Source: Lateolabrax maculatus | Taxonomy: Eukaryota; Chordata; Actinopteri; Acropomatiformes; Lateolabracidae | DNA: 64,000 nucleotides | Direction of reading: 5' to 3' | Assembly (NCBI GenBank): GCA_031216445.1 | Contig: CM062204.1 | Coordinates: 17,396,001 to 17,460,000 of the forward strand | Part shown: positions 47,678 to 62,821 of the stretch, piece by piece | Numbering within the stretch: the first letter of the stretch is position 1 | How the letters are laid out: each line of letters begins with the position of its first letter | Made by a program: the position numbers and the translations under genes | Notes under the pieces: generated by a model | Told to the model about the DNA's origin: nothing | Database searches by the model: none | Seen by the model: the letters and a program-made list of their open reading frames with translations, nothing else

Positions 47678-48263
47678 GACGTTATTCCAACTCAGGCCAT
47701 ACATTATGTTATGTGTGCTTATTTCTCTACTGTAAAAATCCCACGTTCCGAACAGAGAGTTTTTACTAAGAAGTCACTTTGTCATGACACAGCATCTGTC
47801 AGAGGCTGTTTTATTTTGTCCATTGCTTTTGCCCTCTGAGGCTAATCATTATCCATGATGTGTTGACAACAAGGCCACCAGGAACACAAGTTGCTTTTCT
47901 GTTTATAAATCAAATTCGCAGGTTTTCATCTCCCATTGTGCCATAGTCATTTTTACATAGATATTAGCTTGCTGTTTGCACACAATAACAGCCAAATTTG
48001 TGTAGGGCTTTGTCACCTTAGTGGGAGTTGCAGTGATAGCAATTGTTTGGGTATTAACTGTATTTCGTCGCCACCTCTCGCTTCTATGGATTATCAGCTT
48101 CCACTGGAGGTTCAGAGTGTTGGGTTTTCTCTGAAATCCCTTTCTCTCCTCAGTGACTCACAAACTCATCAAGAGCTGTGAGCCGGAGACGGAGAGGTAG
48201 AGTCTCAATAGTGAAAAGGAGAAAGTAGAAGAGGATGAAGTAGGTGGAGTTGGAATAAAGATG

Positions 48264-48296
48264 GTTGTGTTTGTGTGTGTGTCTGTGTATCTGTGT
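48264..48296. repeat. (GT)n microsatellite, interrupted
   Basis: GT run with TT, CT and AT interruptions. Confidence 0.85.
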
Positions 48297-51200
48297 TTAC
48301 GCAAGAGAATGCGATTTTTAGAGGTTGCATTGCTTACAAAAGACACAGATGAAAACCAGGGATAAAAACGTACATAAACAAAAGTTGTTTCTCTAGATTA
48401 AAATACATCAAACATAAGGGCGATGTTAGCTTGATCAAAGGCCCTCCCTATGGAGCTTGTTCATACTCTGTAGTTTATTACATTAACAAGGACCCATGAC
48501 AGTCCCTTCACCCTGTTTGTTCTAGCTATGTGGGTCCCTGCTGGGAAAAGAGAATAAAATTTAACAATTTGCAGTTCTACCATCTTTGTAGGGTTGATGG
48601 CTAACTGCTTGAAAATACTGTCAATCAAAGACTTTAATGTATAAAATGGAAGGCATAATTGCCACAAGGAGAACACTGTTTGGAAATGCTGCTGTGTTTG
48701 GATCCAAACAAAGACTGAGACTAATGGTTGTTTGACTCGCATTAAACTCAGTTCTGTGTTTGTCTGAAAGTTTCCACGCCATCAGTCAGAAAAAGACTCA
48801 CGCCAATGTGTCACATTCCCAAAAGACATTTTTACTTGTGTCCTAAGAGGACCTCAGCCGAGAGTTTACACATGAAAGTAACTCCAGCTTATGTGCATAC
48901 GTTTCTTTAATTATTGCAATGTATGCGATTCAACACATATATTTTTCAGTACATCAGTATGCAGTAGCTGGTACCGGCTGAGCACATCAGACACCCCTGC
49001 TCTGTCATCCCCTTTCATTTTTTTGTTACACTGGATGTTCATCTGTATCACACATTCCCTGCAGTTATGTTTCTTTCCCATCGTTTCATGTCGAACAAAT
49101 CTGGCATGACAATCTTCTGCATATCGCTGGTGCTAGGTGCAGCAGGGGAGTACACTTTATCAGTGCACTCATAGCCTGGGGAGTTTGAACGGACTGTATG
49201 CATTTCCGCTAGAAACATAGTTGGGCCTGGTGGCAAGTATCGGCAGGGGGGTGGTGGTGTTAGTGGTGCTCAGGTCCGTGAAGGTCGATTACATATGTAC
49301 AGTACATACGACAGGGTACATGCAGCAACATGCGAGATGACCAGTACACCACTGCTACGTAATGTGTTACTGTAAATAATGTGTCCCTGACCAAGTGTCC
49401 TCACACGTATAGAAAGATAAAAGATCAGGTAATTTTTCCAAATTCTAAACTAAGGAAATCTAGCCAATTTTCATTTAATTGACTTATGAGTCATATGTCG
49501 CAGGTACTTTAACATTAACATTCAGGTTTAGAGTATGAATTAAGGCTGGATTTAAGATAACAGTTCGATTAGGTAGAATAGTATTTGGTATTTCCATTGC
49601 CTCACAGTGCTCAAAATTTATGTTGAGTTCAGGTGTCGAAAATGTAATAAAAAGATCAGGTTATTTCTGATTAGGTCACCTAGCTCAGATAAAAGATCAA
49701 ATATAATTTAGAGTAAAGTATTAGTATAGCAAGGGGATAATATGTTATTGGCTATTTCTCACACCCCCCAATCACATACAGATACATGCATACAAACTCA
49801 AGGGTGCTTTTTTTAGGTTTCTGTGTGTGGTATGAATGAAGGACTACTGACATGTAATACCGAATGTTGATCTTAGCTAGCTTAGTGTGCCTGTGTGTAA
49901 AGACAGGAAGTGGATCCGAGGTTTTATATCACCAATTTTTTTGTATTGAAATAAGTGATCATAAATGTGGAAATTACTACGTGAAGGCCCATTAATGCCC
50001 ACTACGTAGCTTTGGAAAATATTTATTGGTGTATTTCTCTGTAGAGAGGAGCTCCTTCTTAATTCCCATCCATAAACTGAGCTAAGAGTCATGGGAAGCA
50101 TTCTTCAAACACATGCATATTGAGCGTTGAGAGTTTAGAGCACTCTGAGAAAAAGGAAGCGCAGAAATGTACCTTGTGGATTACAAAAGTTTGCTGGAGA
50201 GACAGTAATAATATTTCTGAAAGGCCTATTTTTCTACCCCTTTTTTGCACCAAAAGTGGAATTGTAGTATGTATCCAAAAGACATAATGCAATATCCCCC
50301 TGTCCTCCACTTGCTGCTTACTTCCACTCTTGGCCTGGGGTTGGGGGACACAGACCAACCAGCAGGAGACCATATTGTTGAGACATGATGATCCCTCACC
50401 GGCTTCCCACCTGTGAACATTGCCAATTGCATTTAAAGGCCAAACCAAAAACACTGCTGCCAGGGACTGAACACAGTCATCCAGTGGTGAAGTTATGATC
50501 CAAATTCTTTATATATAAATCTCCTGACTGGTAAACAGACATTACATGGAAAGGAACCTGGAGACTGGACATTTACTAATATTTCACCTCCTTCTACAGT
50601 GTGTATTTGAGGTACACACAACTCCTAACAGCCCTAATAGAGCTGTGCATTGGGGAAAAATAGGATATTGTATTTTGTTCTTAACAGCTTTGAGGTTTGA
50701 ATGGGACAAATTACTGTACTTGTTGAAATGGGGACAAAGGTGCTCAATCAATACACCATAAGATATGGATTTAAAAAGGAGAGGATTTATTGGCCTATCC
50801 ATTTTCAATGCTGAGTAGAAACACAAAGGTGACTAAATTGCTGCCATATTTGTCCAGGAAGTTAAACTTCGTCACAGACATTTGCGTCAAGGAATTGACC
50901 ACGTGTGAAATATGGTTTCAAGGTAGCTTTTACGGAAAAGCCTCGGCTCTTTAAAGAGAACTCTTAAAGAATCAGTGTGGGGAGACTGAAAGAGAAGTGG
51001 ATGGACTATACTGAATGAATAGGATTAGAAGTTAGTAGTCGGCTGGCAGCAAAGCAGCTGTTGAATGAGCCTGTGATGGTAAAACACGAATGAAAAGCGA
51101 TGAATCAGCTCATGCAAGTGCAACTCCAGTGCTTTGCCTGAACACATACTATGTGCATTGTTACAATATCATGTCCTTAAAAACAAGTCGCATACACTTT

Positions 51201-54135
51201 CTCTGTTGCTCTATATCTTTACCACCCGCAGGTACAGTTATGTTTGTACCTGGACTGCATGTATTTTACACATCCGTACTATTCACATTTACAACTCTCC
51301 TCCCAAACTTAGTTTCCCCTCTGTGCAAACTTCAGGCCATTCACAGTGTTACTCCATCTTGAGCCCATTCCTAACACCAATACATATTAATGAGAAAGCC
51401 TATCCAATTTTGAAGTAAAGAGGGCCATTGTTCTGACCTAAGTGCTTTTACCCGGCCGTAAATGAGAAATTTCTCCACAGCACATTATATTATGGTTATG
51501 TCTCCGGGAAGGTTACTCTGCAGCAATATGGTGTCTCAATTACCCAGCCTGCATCGAGCTTTGTCTACAGGTCGCTAGCTCATCGTTTCGTCTGCCATAA
51601 GCTGGTTATTTTCTCGGGTCCTGATACTGTCATACTCAAGCGTGCTTGTGCTTCATTTCTGCAGATATACGCTAATGGTGTTTACGAAGCCATGGCCTCT
51701 GTTGCCTGACAGTTTTGGGAAGACTACCAATTGTATAATGTCTGTGTTGACAAAAAAGGCAGCTGTATTTGTCTGGTTTCTTTACTGGTGTGGGCTGATA
51801 AGGTCATAAAAGCACACCAAGCATGACTTGAGATTATTTCTTTCCTCGAGCCACCTCTTTCCCCACCTCTCTCTCCTTCTCTTCCTGCCTCTCATTCTCT
51901 CTCATTTCTTTCCCTCAGAGATGAATATATTAAGTGCCTGGTGTGAGACTGAATAATTGCAGAGTAGCAGTAGCTTTTTCTTTGTTTCTTCAGCTCACTT
52001 CTGCTTATTCCTCTGCCCCCCTTTTTTTCCTGCTCCCACACCCGTGCCTGTGTTGAATGCAGTTGGACAGTTCTTCCACAGCCAAGAAGACACTTCTGCC
52101 TTTGTCTGAAAAGTGACAGTAATGATTGCTGCAATGCAGGAGAATTCATTTTTTGACACAGAGTGTAATAGTGGAAGGGTGATGAAAAGGCTAGGAAATA
52201 CTTTACTATCTGCAAAGTGACAGATTTGACTCTAAATAATGAAGCTTAGTTTCGGATTGTTAGCAGACAACCATCACTTGGAAACAATATCACAAAGCCA
52301 CTCTTCCAACCTTTTCTTCATGTGCAGTAGACCCTGCCTCTAGTGTTGTCTTTTTGGCAAGTTGAAAAATATCTAAAATGATCTCCCTTGAGATGGTTTG
52401 AAAAATGGATATATCAACATCATCATATCAAATATGTGCAAAGGCACTCACAATATGCTAAGATACTAATGGAAGTAATATAACATTTTAACATGGACAA
52501 ATAATCACTTTTTTTTTCTTGTGGTATTAGAATATATGCCATTGACAAATTAAGATTCTTGGAAAGCCTTTAGGGCCTCCACACTGCACCTTGTTGTCTA
52601 TTAGGTGTCTGTCTTTTGTACAGTGTATTATCTGTTGGAGGCTATACAAAAGAAGACATGGTGAAATGAAGTGTTGGAAAATCTTTTTCCTAGAGAAAAC
52701 ACAGCACACAAAGCGCTGCCATGGCAGGAAAGAGGCAACATCCAGTTTATCACAGGAAACAATGGGTTTAATGGAAAATGGCATATGACATTCTACACTC
52801 TAGTTATATGCAATGCAAAAATGAAACTGCCCCTGGTAGAAATGGGCAGAGAGCAGAACTAAGCTCTGAAATGCATGTGTAAGCTACCATAAATAAATTA
52901 TGTTACCAATACTGATTTTGGATTAGTGACATAGTATCTTCCATTTACTGTATGTACTGTATCTGAAGTGCTTTGTTAGATACGGTGCTAATGTAGCAGT
53001 GCAACGCCTATGAGGGCACGGGTGCTATTTCAGGAAACGCTGCAAGGAGGAAGTGACACGTCTCTTAGGGCAGCAGAGATGCAGTATAGATAGACAGATG
53101 AAGAGAAAACAAAGGAGGTTGCTGACAGAGGTTGCTCTAATAAGAGTTAACTCTGCTTGTTTGTTTCACGGTGCAATTCAGTCCTGCATTGTTTGCTGCA
53201 TTAACGCTGCAGCTCTCTTTTCATCTTTTTCTGTATGTCTATTTCTCTCTCTCCCCCTTGTTGTTTTAGTGTTTGTTTTGCTCTGGATTCTACTTCGAGT
53301 ACAGTAAATGTTATGTTTTACAGCAGTACAAGCAGTTGGTTTGGCAGTTTGATGCACAGAAACACAATCAGTGCCGCTGGTTTTGAAGGACTGAAAATTT
53401 GAAGTTTAATAAAGAATACTGAACTGCAAAGGGTTTCCATGCCCTATACATTTCTGATTTGAGTTGGGGGTTTTTGACAACTAAACATTACAAAATTTAA
53501 AATTAGCATCATGTTCTCAGCAGCCAGTTTTACTGGAGCCCACTGCTTCCCTGTGTAGGAAACACCATAATTGAACAACCATATACAAAACACAAGGTAT
53601 AATAAAATGTTTTATGAGATTGGACAAGTTTGTGTGAAACAATCATGTATGTCAAAAATGCATTGCATGTTTATACACAAAGCAACCAAGGTATATGATG
53701 ACCCATATGAAAAATATTTAAGTTTCAGTATTAGACATGATGTCACATTCGTACACATCACTGAGTTCTGTTGTTGTACTTTCTTATGGTGTTTGGGATT
53801 AAAAAGGCCATTCAGGGTCCAACGAGTGCTCTTTCCCAAATGTAAGCGAATGGGATTCGTCAATGTGCAAAGTTAAGAATGATCAAAATAAATACACTTC
53901 CATACATACAGCCTGAGGTTTTCCCCAAGCAGTTTTACAGACACTAATGAAACAAAGCAAATGGCTCATTAAAGTGGCTGTCTTGATTGTAAGACAGCCA
54001 GGTGCAAGGACGGATGCGCTCCCTCCCTCTCTCTTTCTCTAAGCTATACTCACACTCAAGGCAGTCCCCCCCAGCAAGATGGACACAGAAAACAGCTCCT
54101 CCTGACAGGTTATGGCAGAGAATGAGAGAAGACCG

Positions 54136-54136
54136 T

Positions 54137-54171
<35 letters not shown>

Positions 54172-54173
54172 AA
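54136..54173. repeat. (GAAA)n microsatellite
   Basis: About nine pure tetranucleotide units, purine-only on the sense strand. Confidence 0.97.
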
Positions 54174-56189
54174 ATAAATGGGTCTCTAGTGAATCTATCT
54201 AAGAACTAGACAGGTGGACTTAACCTCATCTAGGTGTGTGTTTGTTTATCAGAGAGAGGGAGACCTGTTTGCAGCACCTGGGGAGATGAACTGTGTCTGG
54301 GCTGGGCTATAAAGCTGAGCTGAAAGGACGGGAGAGTGATTGCTGAGAGTTTAGGAGCATAGGAGAAAGCTCAGATGAGTTCAGCTGAGATGTTTTCATT
54401 TTAAAACGGGGGACACACATGGACACAAAGCTAAGTTAGGATGCATGTGGGCTGAAAAAGCAAATGCATAAGCGTTCTTTGGCGCAGTCATCACAGTCAG
54501 TTGAAATTACGCTCAACCTCTCTGCATCTCTCTTTTCTCCCTTTTGCTCCTTTCTCTCTATCTGACACACGACCCACGACTCACACCCAAACATCCAATA
54601 ATCATGTGGTAGCAATAATCACACCAGCAGCGTTGATATTAGCCGTTATGTTGCAATCTGTGAGCCGTGCCTGATAATGTCATGAAGCTGTTTGCCGTCA
54701 GTGATCAGCATCAGTCCCTAACAACCGATTTCTGTTACCCACATGAGCTGCACAGTAGTTGTTTGGACAATTTTCCCGATAAATGTCACTAGTTAAATGA
54801 GTAGAGGAGGCCTAATTTTGCACTAAATTTATTCTCTTCGATTGGCAAGGCTTACACTTGTGAGTGGGTAATCTCACCTCTCACATGCTAGTGGATGTTA
54901 CAGAAATAACAATTAACTTACCTCTATCAAACCACTGGCTACTTGTTCCAAACCTTTGTAGAATATCTTCATAGTAGATCATGTCACACAGATGGTATAT
55001 ATTTATGGAAATTAACCCAGGATCATACCATTTTTCTCTTATTGAATTTTTAATAGGTATTGTTTAGTGTACAACATGCTCAGTCTGAAAAATACATTTT
55101 TATTACATTGTTTTACTCTCTTGGTTATAAGGCAGTGTTTTTTTCTGATTGTGAGATGGTGATTAATGAATGTAGTTATAGCAATCTCTAGAATTCATGT
55201 ATATAGTATTTTTAAAGAAAAAACATTTCATTCTTTGCCATGGCCATACATTGAATAGCTTCAGTGCTTTACCTGGATGTACATGCTGCCTGCTGATGGC
55301 TTTCTTTCACTCAAGCATCTGTTTAGCAGCTTTCTGAGCTGATCTGGTAGCGTGTGTGCTGTACTGCCAAGCCTTGGGCTCTTCCTCCTTTTGGAAAAGT
55401 TTAAATGGCATTACCTGTCAGCTCGGATGATAGGGCCTGTCCGTTTCTCAGTAAATAAAAGACGTGCCGAAGCACAACAGAAAAAGCAATTTCTAAAAGG
55501 TTTTCCCAAATCTCTCATTCTTTGTTTCTGTCATGTAACATTCAGTAGATTTGTCTGCTGAGAAATGCATCATGTTTGAATGGGAACAGCTTTAAACAAG
55601 CGCAACCATTTTTCCTTGTCAGAAACACTCACCTTACGATCGATGTGGTGGAGTACAGTCGCTTCCCTGGGATTTACAAATGATTGTGTGAGTTTAATCC
55701 TGTTCACTTCAAGCACAAATAGAGTTGTAGTCACAGTGGCAAAACTTGAAACACTTACAGTGTTGTGCAGTCACTAATTATAGCTTTTGGCTTTATTAAC
55801 TCTCTCAAAATGACTTAATTTTTGGTTTGTATGGTCTGTATGTAAGTGCACTGTTCTGTACCCATATGTCTAAATGAGTGCGTACGTATGCGCGAACGCT
55901 TGCCAACATGTTGTAGTTGTCCCTGCGTACATTTGGGTGTATTGGTCCAGATATCTGCCTTTGGGAGATCAAGTTGGATTAGTGTGTTTTGATTGATCAC
56001 GCTCATTTCCTTAATGGACCTGCTCAGGGCGACGTCAGTCTCTGCGGCTTCCACCAGGCTATCAGTCTGAGAAGAATGAAATGTGTCCGACTCAGCATCC
56101 TGTGGTTGGGGAATCTGGGAATACATATAAATCTGTAATTCATGCTGTAGATTATTTACACATACAAACCAGTGGCCTAATCACTTCCA

Positions 56190-56217
56190 TAAATAAATAA
56201 ATAAATAAATAAATAAA
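56190..56217. repeat. (AAAT)n microsatellite
   Basis: Seven tetranucleotide units of ataa type. Confidence 0.95.
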
Positions 56218-56237
56218 ATATAGGTATATACACAACC

Positions 56238-56259
56238 CTCTCTCTCTCTCTCTCTCTCT
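56238..56259. repeat. (CT)n microsatellite
   Basis: Pure CT run, 20 bp to the right of the AAAT array. Confidence 0.95.
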
Positions 56260-57159
56260 GTCACACACACAACGCAGCTAACTATACCCACAAGCTTTCA
56301 AAGCAGCTGAGCTCAGACAGTTTAGCAAGTCGATAGAGAAAATTGCCTCAAGCCCCTCAGCACAGCTTTGTGCAAATAAAATCCATGCAACATTCACATC
56401 TAGAAATTTTTTTCACGGCAATTAAATGTATTTTACATTTACATTTAAATACACCCAGCTGTAGAGCAGTTAGTCTGTCTTCTTCTATGATCCCATGGGA
56501 TTGTTTTGCCTGTGTAAATTATAGATCTGTTTATGTGCAACCCACCCACCATCCTCTATCTACAGACAAAGTGCCTCTTACATTATAAATGTATAGCCTA
56601 TGTGGTTCTGTCTCTGCTGCCATTTGCCATGTCATGTGCTGGCACATTACATTTATTTGCTCTGGATATCGTGTAAAAGCAGCGAAGTGTCTGTAGCTGC
56701 CATGCTTCAGCACGGTTTCTACAACACAAACTGCAGTATCCAACATTGAGTGCATCACACCCATATCTTCAACCATTAGTTTTTTTTATGTGTTTCCCTC
56801 ACTTAGATTTTCTTTCTTGTGTTCCCGTGAAGGAATAAATGCTGGCAGAAAGTGGACCACTGCCTTTACCTTTTAAGCTAAATGTCTGCTGTCTGTAGCT
56901 GAACAAATCAATACCGTACCACCATTACCGGACCAATCAGTGTCACTGCTTTCAACAACCAGACAAAATCTGTTGAGGTTAAGCTGTGTTGTGCGTGTCT
57001 AAGTGACCACATATCATAATTTGCTGGACAAAGGTGGGGTGTGGAAGGAACAAGTAGCCTCTATTTGATGCCAATATATTGACTGTTCTGTAACACTACA
57101 GCCATTTCTCCATTGTACAGAGTTTAGAGTGCTGCAGGAATGAGTCCTACAACCATGGA

Positions 57160-57600
57160 CTGAGTTAGCATTTTATCCCTTCCGGTTCAGCAGCTTGAAG
57201 TCAATGGATTTTTTGAATGGGTTTTTGGTTACATGCATGAAATAAGGAAATAAGGTACGCAAGTTTAAAAGATTTTCACGTTTTGTTCTACGACATAAAA
57301 TACATCAATAAATATCCCACTCTTGAATTTTGAAGCTTATACATGTCTTAAAAAAGGTGGTTGCTGACATGTGGCTAAGTGAGACTACAGAGGTTGTCAG
57401 GGACGTTAAACATCATCATACTGAACAGAAAAACTCACATATTCACTAGTCGGCCTTTACTGCCTCTAGTTGTGTTTATACTTGCGCTCTTGTAAACTAT
57501 TATGGAAAAGTCACATTTCGCTTTTTGTGGAGGGAACCAGGTCGATGCTAACTTCTGGGTTTGCCAACAACCCTGCAATGCTCTATTACAGATATATCCA
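57160..57600. mobile_element. Probable percomorph interspersed repeat
   Basis: Segments such as cagcttgaagtcaatgga, atcaataaatatcccactct, ttcactagtcggcctttact and ggaaccaggtcgatgctaac are familiar to me from repeats scattered in spiny-rayed fish genomes. No coding capacity, inverted ends or target duplication was identified, so the family and borders are uncertain. Confidence 0.45.
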
Positions 57601-58319
57601 CACTGTCACCACACCCAACAGGGATGTCACAGCGTACTAACACACCCTGCATGCACTATTGTGTGTAAGATTAACAAGCAGATTAACAAAAAAACAAGTT
57701 ATATGTTTCAGTTTAAGAGAAACTTACTTTGCAGGGCATATATTGGAGCCCATACAAGTACACACAAGCTTATTAAATATGCCACACACAAAGAACTGGT
57801 AATACTATTATATATTTATTGGAATTCACATTCACACACACAGGAACAACACAAACACGCTTGGCACTGTGTAGTCGCTATCATTAATATTTCAAAAGAA
57901 CATCATTCACAGCACAGAGGAATTAATAAATAATTGATTAGCCTTCCTGTGGGATTTAATAAGTGTGTTCTTTGCATGCATGGTGTTATGATTTGCATGT
58001 TATGCCTCTGTGTGAATGCGAGGGTGGTGTGCACGTTTCTACCGGCCCAAATACAATCATTGCCCACTATCACCTTTTAAGTGGCCAGCAGTGTTGTCAA
58101 CACAGCACTCACTTTGTTCCGGATCTCCCTCTCCAATAAGTTACATCTCATCTCTGTGTCAGCATCAGCAGAATAAAACTCAGTAGTGTCTCAGGTAGCT
58201 GAAAGATAATGCAATTAGGCAGAGACCGCAGAGCCTCAGCTGCAAACAGAGGTTTATTGAAGCTGACATGACTGTCAGATTAAGCTGGGAGGGAGACAGA
58301 TCAGAGTCTGAGCTTTAGT

Positions 58320-58383
58320 ATATGTATGTGTTGATTTGTGTGTGTGTGTGTATGTATGAGTGTTTGAGTGTGTGTGTGTGTGA
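58320..58383. repeat. (GT)n microsatellite, interrupted
   Basis: Two GT blocks separated by tatgtatgagtgtttgag. Confidence 0.9.
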
Positions 58384-61300
58384 GACAGAGCAGGCAGACA
58401 CAGCAGCCTGCTGCAGATTACACAACAGAGTGTCAATTGGAAACTGAGGTCACTCGTGTCTCAGTCCACTTGGACACAAACCTATTAGGGACTCTGTCAT
58501 TTGGCCTAGTTTGTGCTTCGTGATCTCCCTCCATCCCTTTGCCTCTGTTTGGTTTCTTCTCTTTGTTTATTCTGATCCTCAGCTGCAGATTTCAAATCTA
58601 ATCAGTTACATTTAATATATTTTAATTGCTCTTTCAATTAACTTTACTTGGCTCAGATTTCATACTATGCTCACTGGTTGTAATAGAAGTCTGTAATGGA
58701 TCAGATTATTGAATACTTTCACACTTTAATTCTGAGCCACCCATTCAATGACCCGGTTTCATACCAGTTGTCACCTATATTTATAACCCCACATTAATTT
58801 GTAGGTGATTTTGCAAACATTTTAGAGGACTTATTGGTTTTTTGGTTTTTTTTTCTTGTAATTGCTTCCACATTATCAAGATAAAAGCAACAAAATCATA
58901 TTGGACTCGTAAGCTAAGGTGCCATACCCAAATGATTTAAATGTTCTCAATGTTGGATAGCACATTGAGAAAAACCCCAACAAGAGAGGACAACATTTGC
59001 TGCTTTAAAAATTCCATCAGCAAACGTTTTCCAGTCTGAATAAACTGAACTCAATATGAACAACTGAAAAACATTAAATATGTGTCATCGACCAGTGTTT
59101 TCCCACATTAGAAGCAACAACTGTGTTGTTCCTCGAAATCGTGTTTATTTTCTATTTTGGTTCTGAAAAACAAATGGCACAGTTGTTGCCATTGGCTAAG
59201 AGCCGTCAGCTAAACACGTTTTGCACTGTACACCTAAACTGCCCCAAGCCCAGCTGTTCATTTTGACTGTAAACATTTGTATATCCCTAGTTTGCAACTC
59301 AGCCTCCCAGTATCACAAAGCCAGATGTCCATTTTGGCTCCAAGAGTGGTATGTCTTTCCTCTCTCACACACGGTTCCACCAGTCCTTTGCTTCATTACC
59401 TGTGAGTCAGAGTAAATAACGGGATGAGCGAAGGTGCCAGGGTGCCGTAGTGTGCCACTGAGCAAAAAAAGAGAGCAGCTTCTGCCAAAGCTCTCTGCTG
59501 CAGAGCAAAGGCTTGACAGATGCTAATTTATCTGCTGAGGGCTGAATTATAGAGACAAACACTTAGGTCTAGAGAGAGAAAGAGGGAGACACTATTAGAT
59601 ATGATTTAAGGGGAATAGAGAGTGAGAGATGCCAGGAGGGAAAGTATGAAGAAGTCGGGAATAGTGAAGATAAAGAATCTGTGAGTACATGAAAGAGATG
59701 AAGAGAGAAAAAATGGAGACAAAGGACAAAGATTATTGAAAGGTTAAAGAACAGATTGATTTCAGTAAGGCCAAAGCCCAAATACCTGTTAAAGTATGTG
59801 TGTGATGAACGTGCAATGAAAGAGTTTAAGGAGAGGCAAAAAGGGATGAGGATATCCTTTTGTTCAACATTACACATAATCACCACAGAAACCGCTCTCT
59901 TGCATATTACAATTTCTATACAACAGTTGCCAGAAACACGTAGTGTAAAATGTTTGCACAGCACAAGGTAGCTAAAAAGTTGAGAAGGAATCACTGTCCT
60001 CTTAGTCATCACAATGCCTGACAGCAGATGTTACCTGCTTGCAGCTCAGTTCATTTCTAGAAAGCACAACTGAAAACAAGTAGCCAGCAGGTGCTTATGT
60101 ACAATAAAATATATTACAAGTGGAAGGGAAGACTAGGAAAAAGAAAAGCACCGCATAAGGAAAGTTCCCATTAATGCTACTTTTACAATTCAGATTTTCT
60201 GTCTCTTCTTGTTCGATACTATCACTGCTTTGTCTGTATGATGATAGTAAATGTGACACTGGCCTCTGGCATTATCTTATTTCCTTAAAACCGATGGATG
60301 GCCGTTGAAATCCACTTGTCTTAAACAGGTTTTACTGCTGTCCTTCTCTTGCTCTTCCATCTTCCCCTTCTCTTTCCCTCGGGGCTACAATGCCACCATG
60401 TTTCATTGTGATGTTTATTGATAGGAGGATGTGGTGAACGATAATGGAGAGGCAGAAGAAACAGTGCATGTGATTACTGCCTATGGCTTGGCTTGTGAGT
60501 CCAAAACATGAGCATCTTTCATTTTTTGAACGTTTTTACAAACTTCAGCTAACCATTTCAAGACTAACCATTTTAATATGGTGCATCTATTTGTCCCCTA
60601 CTAAGACTTTAATGTTTCATTGTTTTTCTTAAGCTGAACAAAAAGATGTTCTTCTCAACTCTCATTGACTTTAAGGGCTGCCAGAAACAGAGCAGTTTAA
60701 TCTGCCTAATGGAATTTTCATTCTGAAGTGACATCTATTGTTTTGCTTCTGCACAGTCTGATGAACTGTGTAGCTGTGAACCCCTCTAGGCTGCTTTTTT
60801 GAAATGCACAATGCAACCAATCTCAAGCAAAACTGAAAGACATAGTTTTTCCATGAAGATTATTTGTTATCCAGGTCATGTCATGACTAAGTCAAAGGTA
60901 ACTGTAGGGCAGGTACAATCCTCTGTTTTTTCTTTCTTCTTCTTCATCTTTCCTTGAAATTCCTCTATGAGACTAAGAATCATCTAGGGCCTACTCATAC
61001 ACTCACATTTATGGACTCAGCCACACAGAACAGTAAAAAGGTCACGTCACACATATTTCCCATCTAAATTCTTGTATACCCGCATCCAACACACACACAC
61101 TCTAAACTCAGGCTCTCCATCTCTGCCGTCTCAGTGTAGAACACAACGCTCTGTCACACTAACACACATTGACGTGGTTGTGGTGAAAGGAGCCCCTGCA
61201 GCTGTGTGTCTGTCTGCTCTGAACTGCAGAGCTGTGCTGAAGTAGTGAAAGTCAACAGAGAAATGCTTTCTGAGACAGCGACTTCAGTAGGTGGTGGAAA

Positions 61301-62821
61301 TGGTAATGAGGGCCACGGCTTGTGTCTGTCAAGCTTGTCAGGATGGTGCATGAGGTTGAGTGTGCTAGTATGTTGTCATATATGGTGTGTGTTGTGTGTT
61401 AGCAATCAAAAGGGAGTCCATCACTCATAAATGTTACCATTCTGTTCAGAAGATAAACACTGCGTTTGTAATTCCAAGAAGAATAATGCTATTTGATAAA
61501 GAAATCAATTGTTTTGTATTCCATTTTAAATTGTTTTTTGAAACAGTCATTGCTATCACCCCATTTCATCACAGTTTCATCAAGAAACAAACACACCCAC
61601 ACATGCAGACACACTGCACTCGTCAACAGATTAGCCTTTCATGCTGCATATGTGTATATGCAATTTGGTCTCCGTTCAAATATTGTTTTTTATTTGTCCG
61701 TCTCAAGTCCTTTGTGTGGGTTTGTGCTTTGTGTGAACTCAGTGATGCCAGTTTTTCATCCTCTGTCATCATCGTAAGATGTAATAAGATAAACCAAGGT
61801 GGCAGAGAGGGGAAACCGTGAAAATTAAAGAGTGATATAGAAAGAAAATAAGAGGAATAATAAGTGAAGACGCTGCAGATGGATGAAAAAGAAAGATCAT
61901 GTCCACTTTGAAACTGACATCTTTAAAACTAAAAGTGCAAATCAAATTAAACAGCTTATAGAAGCTCTACAAGCAAACACAATTTAGGATAGGGGGAAGA
62001 GGAAGGGGGTTGAATTGAGGCTGAACTGTTGAGACACAAAGAACTAGATTACAGCCATACACTGAGTCTTTCTTCATCCCCTCCTCGATCACTTTGAAAC
62101 AGAGAAGCACTCAAAAGAGAAGTGACAGAAACTGTCAGCATTAATAGGCATTGTAGCTGTCTTTCTTTCGATGTGTCTTTTAATATCCTCTCATCTATCC
62201 CATCTGCCTTCATGAGATCCAATTTGCCTTGACATCGCCCGATGAATGATGAGAATTTGTCAAAACCAGATGAACAAAAAGTAATGCCAAAACTCTCTTT
62301 TTCACCACCACCAGCTGGTTCTATTCTTTTCTATTCTTTTGTATCCTGTAGGGTACAAAATAGCTTATTGATCATCCTATCATATGTGGTCTTATATCAA
62401 ATTAAATTGTCTTTTAGATCATCGGTATTCATTGTGTTTACTTTACTGCCAGCATGATATTTCACTTCCTTCATGCTTCATTTGCAGAATTTTTATTTGC
62501 CAAAACCCTACTCCCACCGTATACTTCCATTCCCATTGTGCAGCTAAAAAAAAAGCCATCCCACTCTTTTCTGTCTGCGCACAGTCCTGCCGTTCTTTAG
62601 CTAATGAACAGTAGAGCTCCTGCGCCATAATAATTAAACTGCATGTAATTTGTAGTAATTGAATGTGGGTGTAGAAACGAGGAGAGGAGATGTACTGGAG
62701 ATTGAAGTGGTAGCGGGGCATTAAGCACCAGTCTGTCTGTATTTCTGTCTATCTGTCTGACTGCCCACGGAGGGATGAGAGAAGAGTTTTACTGTTGATT
62801 GTGTTGTTTCTTTTACTGCAG

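Noticed and set aside
59569..60012. 147-codon hydrophobic minus-strand frame
   Set aside because: A Leu/Ser/Phe-rich peptide from purine-rich sense sequence. No family resemblance, and it sits within intron 2.
60420..60480. Candidate mgat5b exon 3 after an AG near 60424
   Set aside because: The phase-1 reading hits a stop after six codons and does not resemble the MGAT5B stem.
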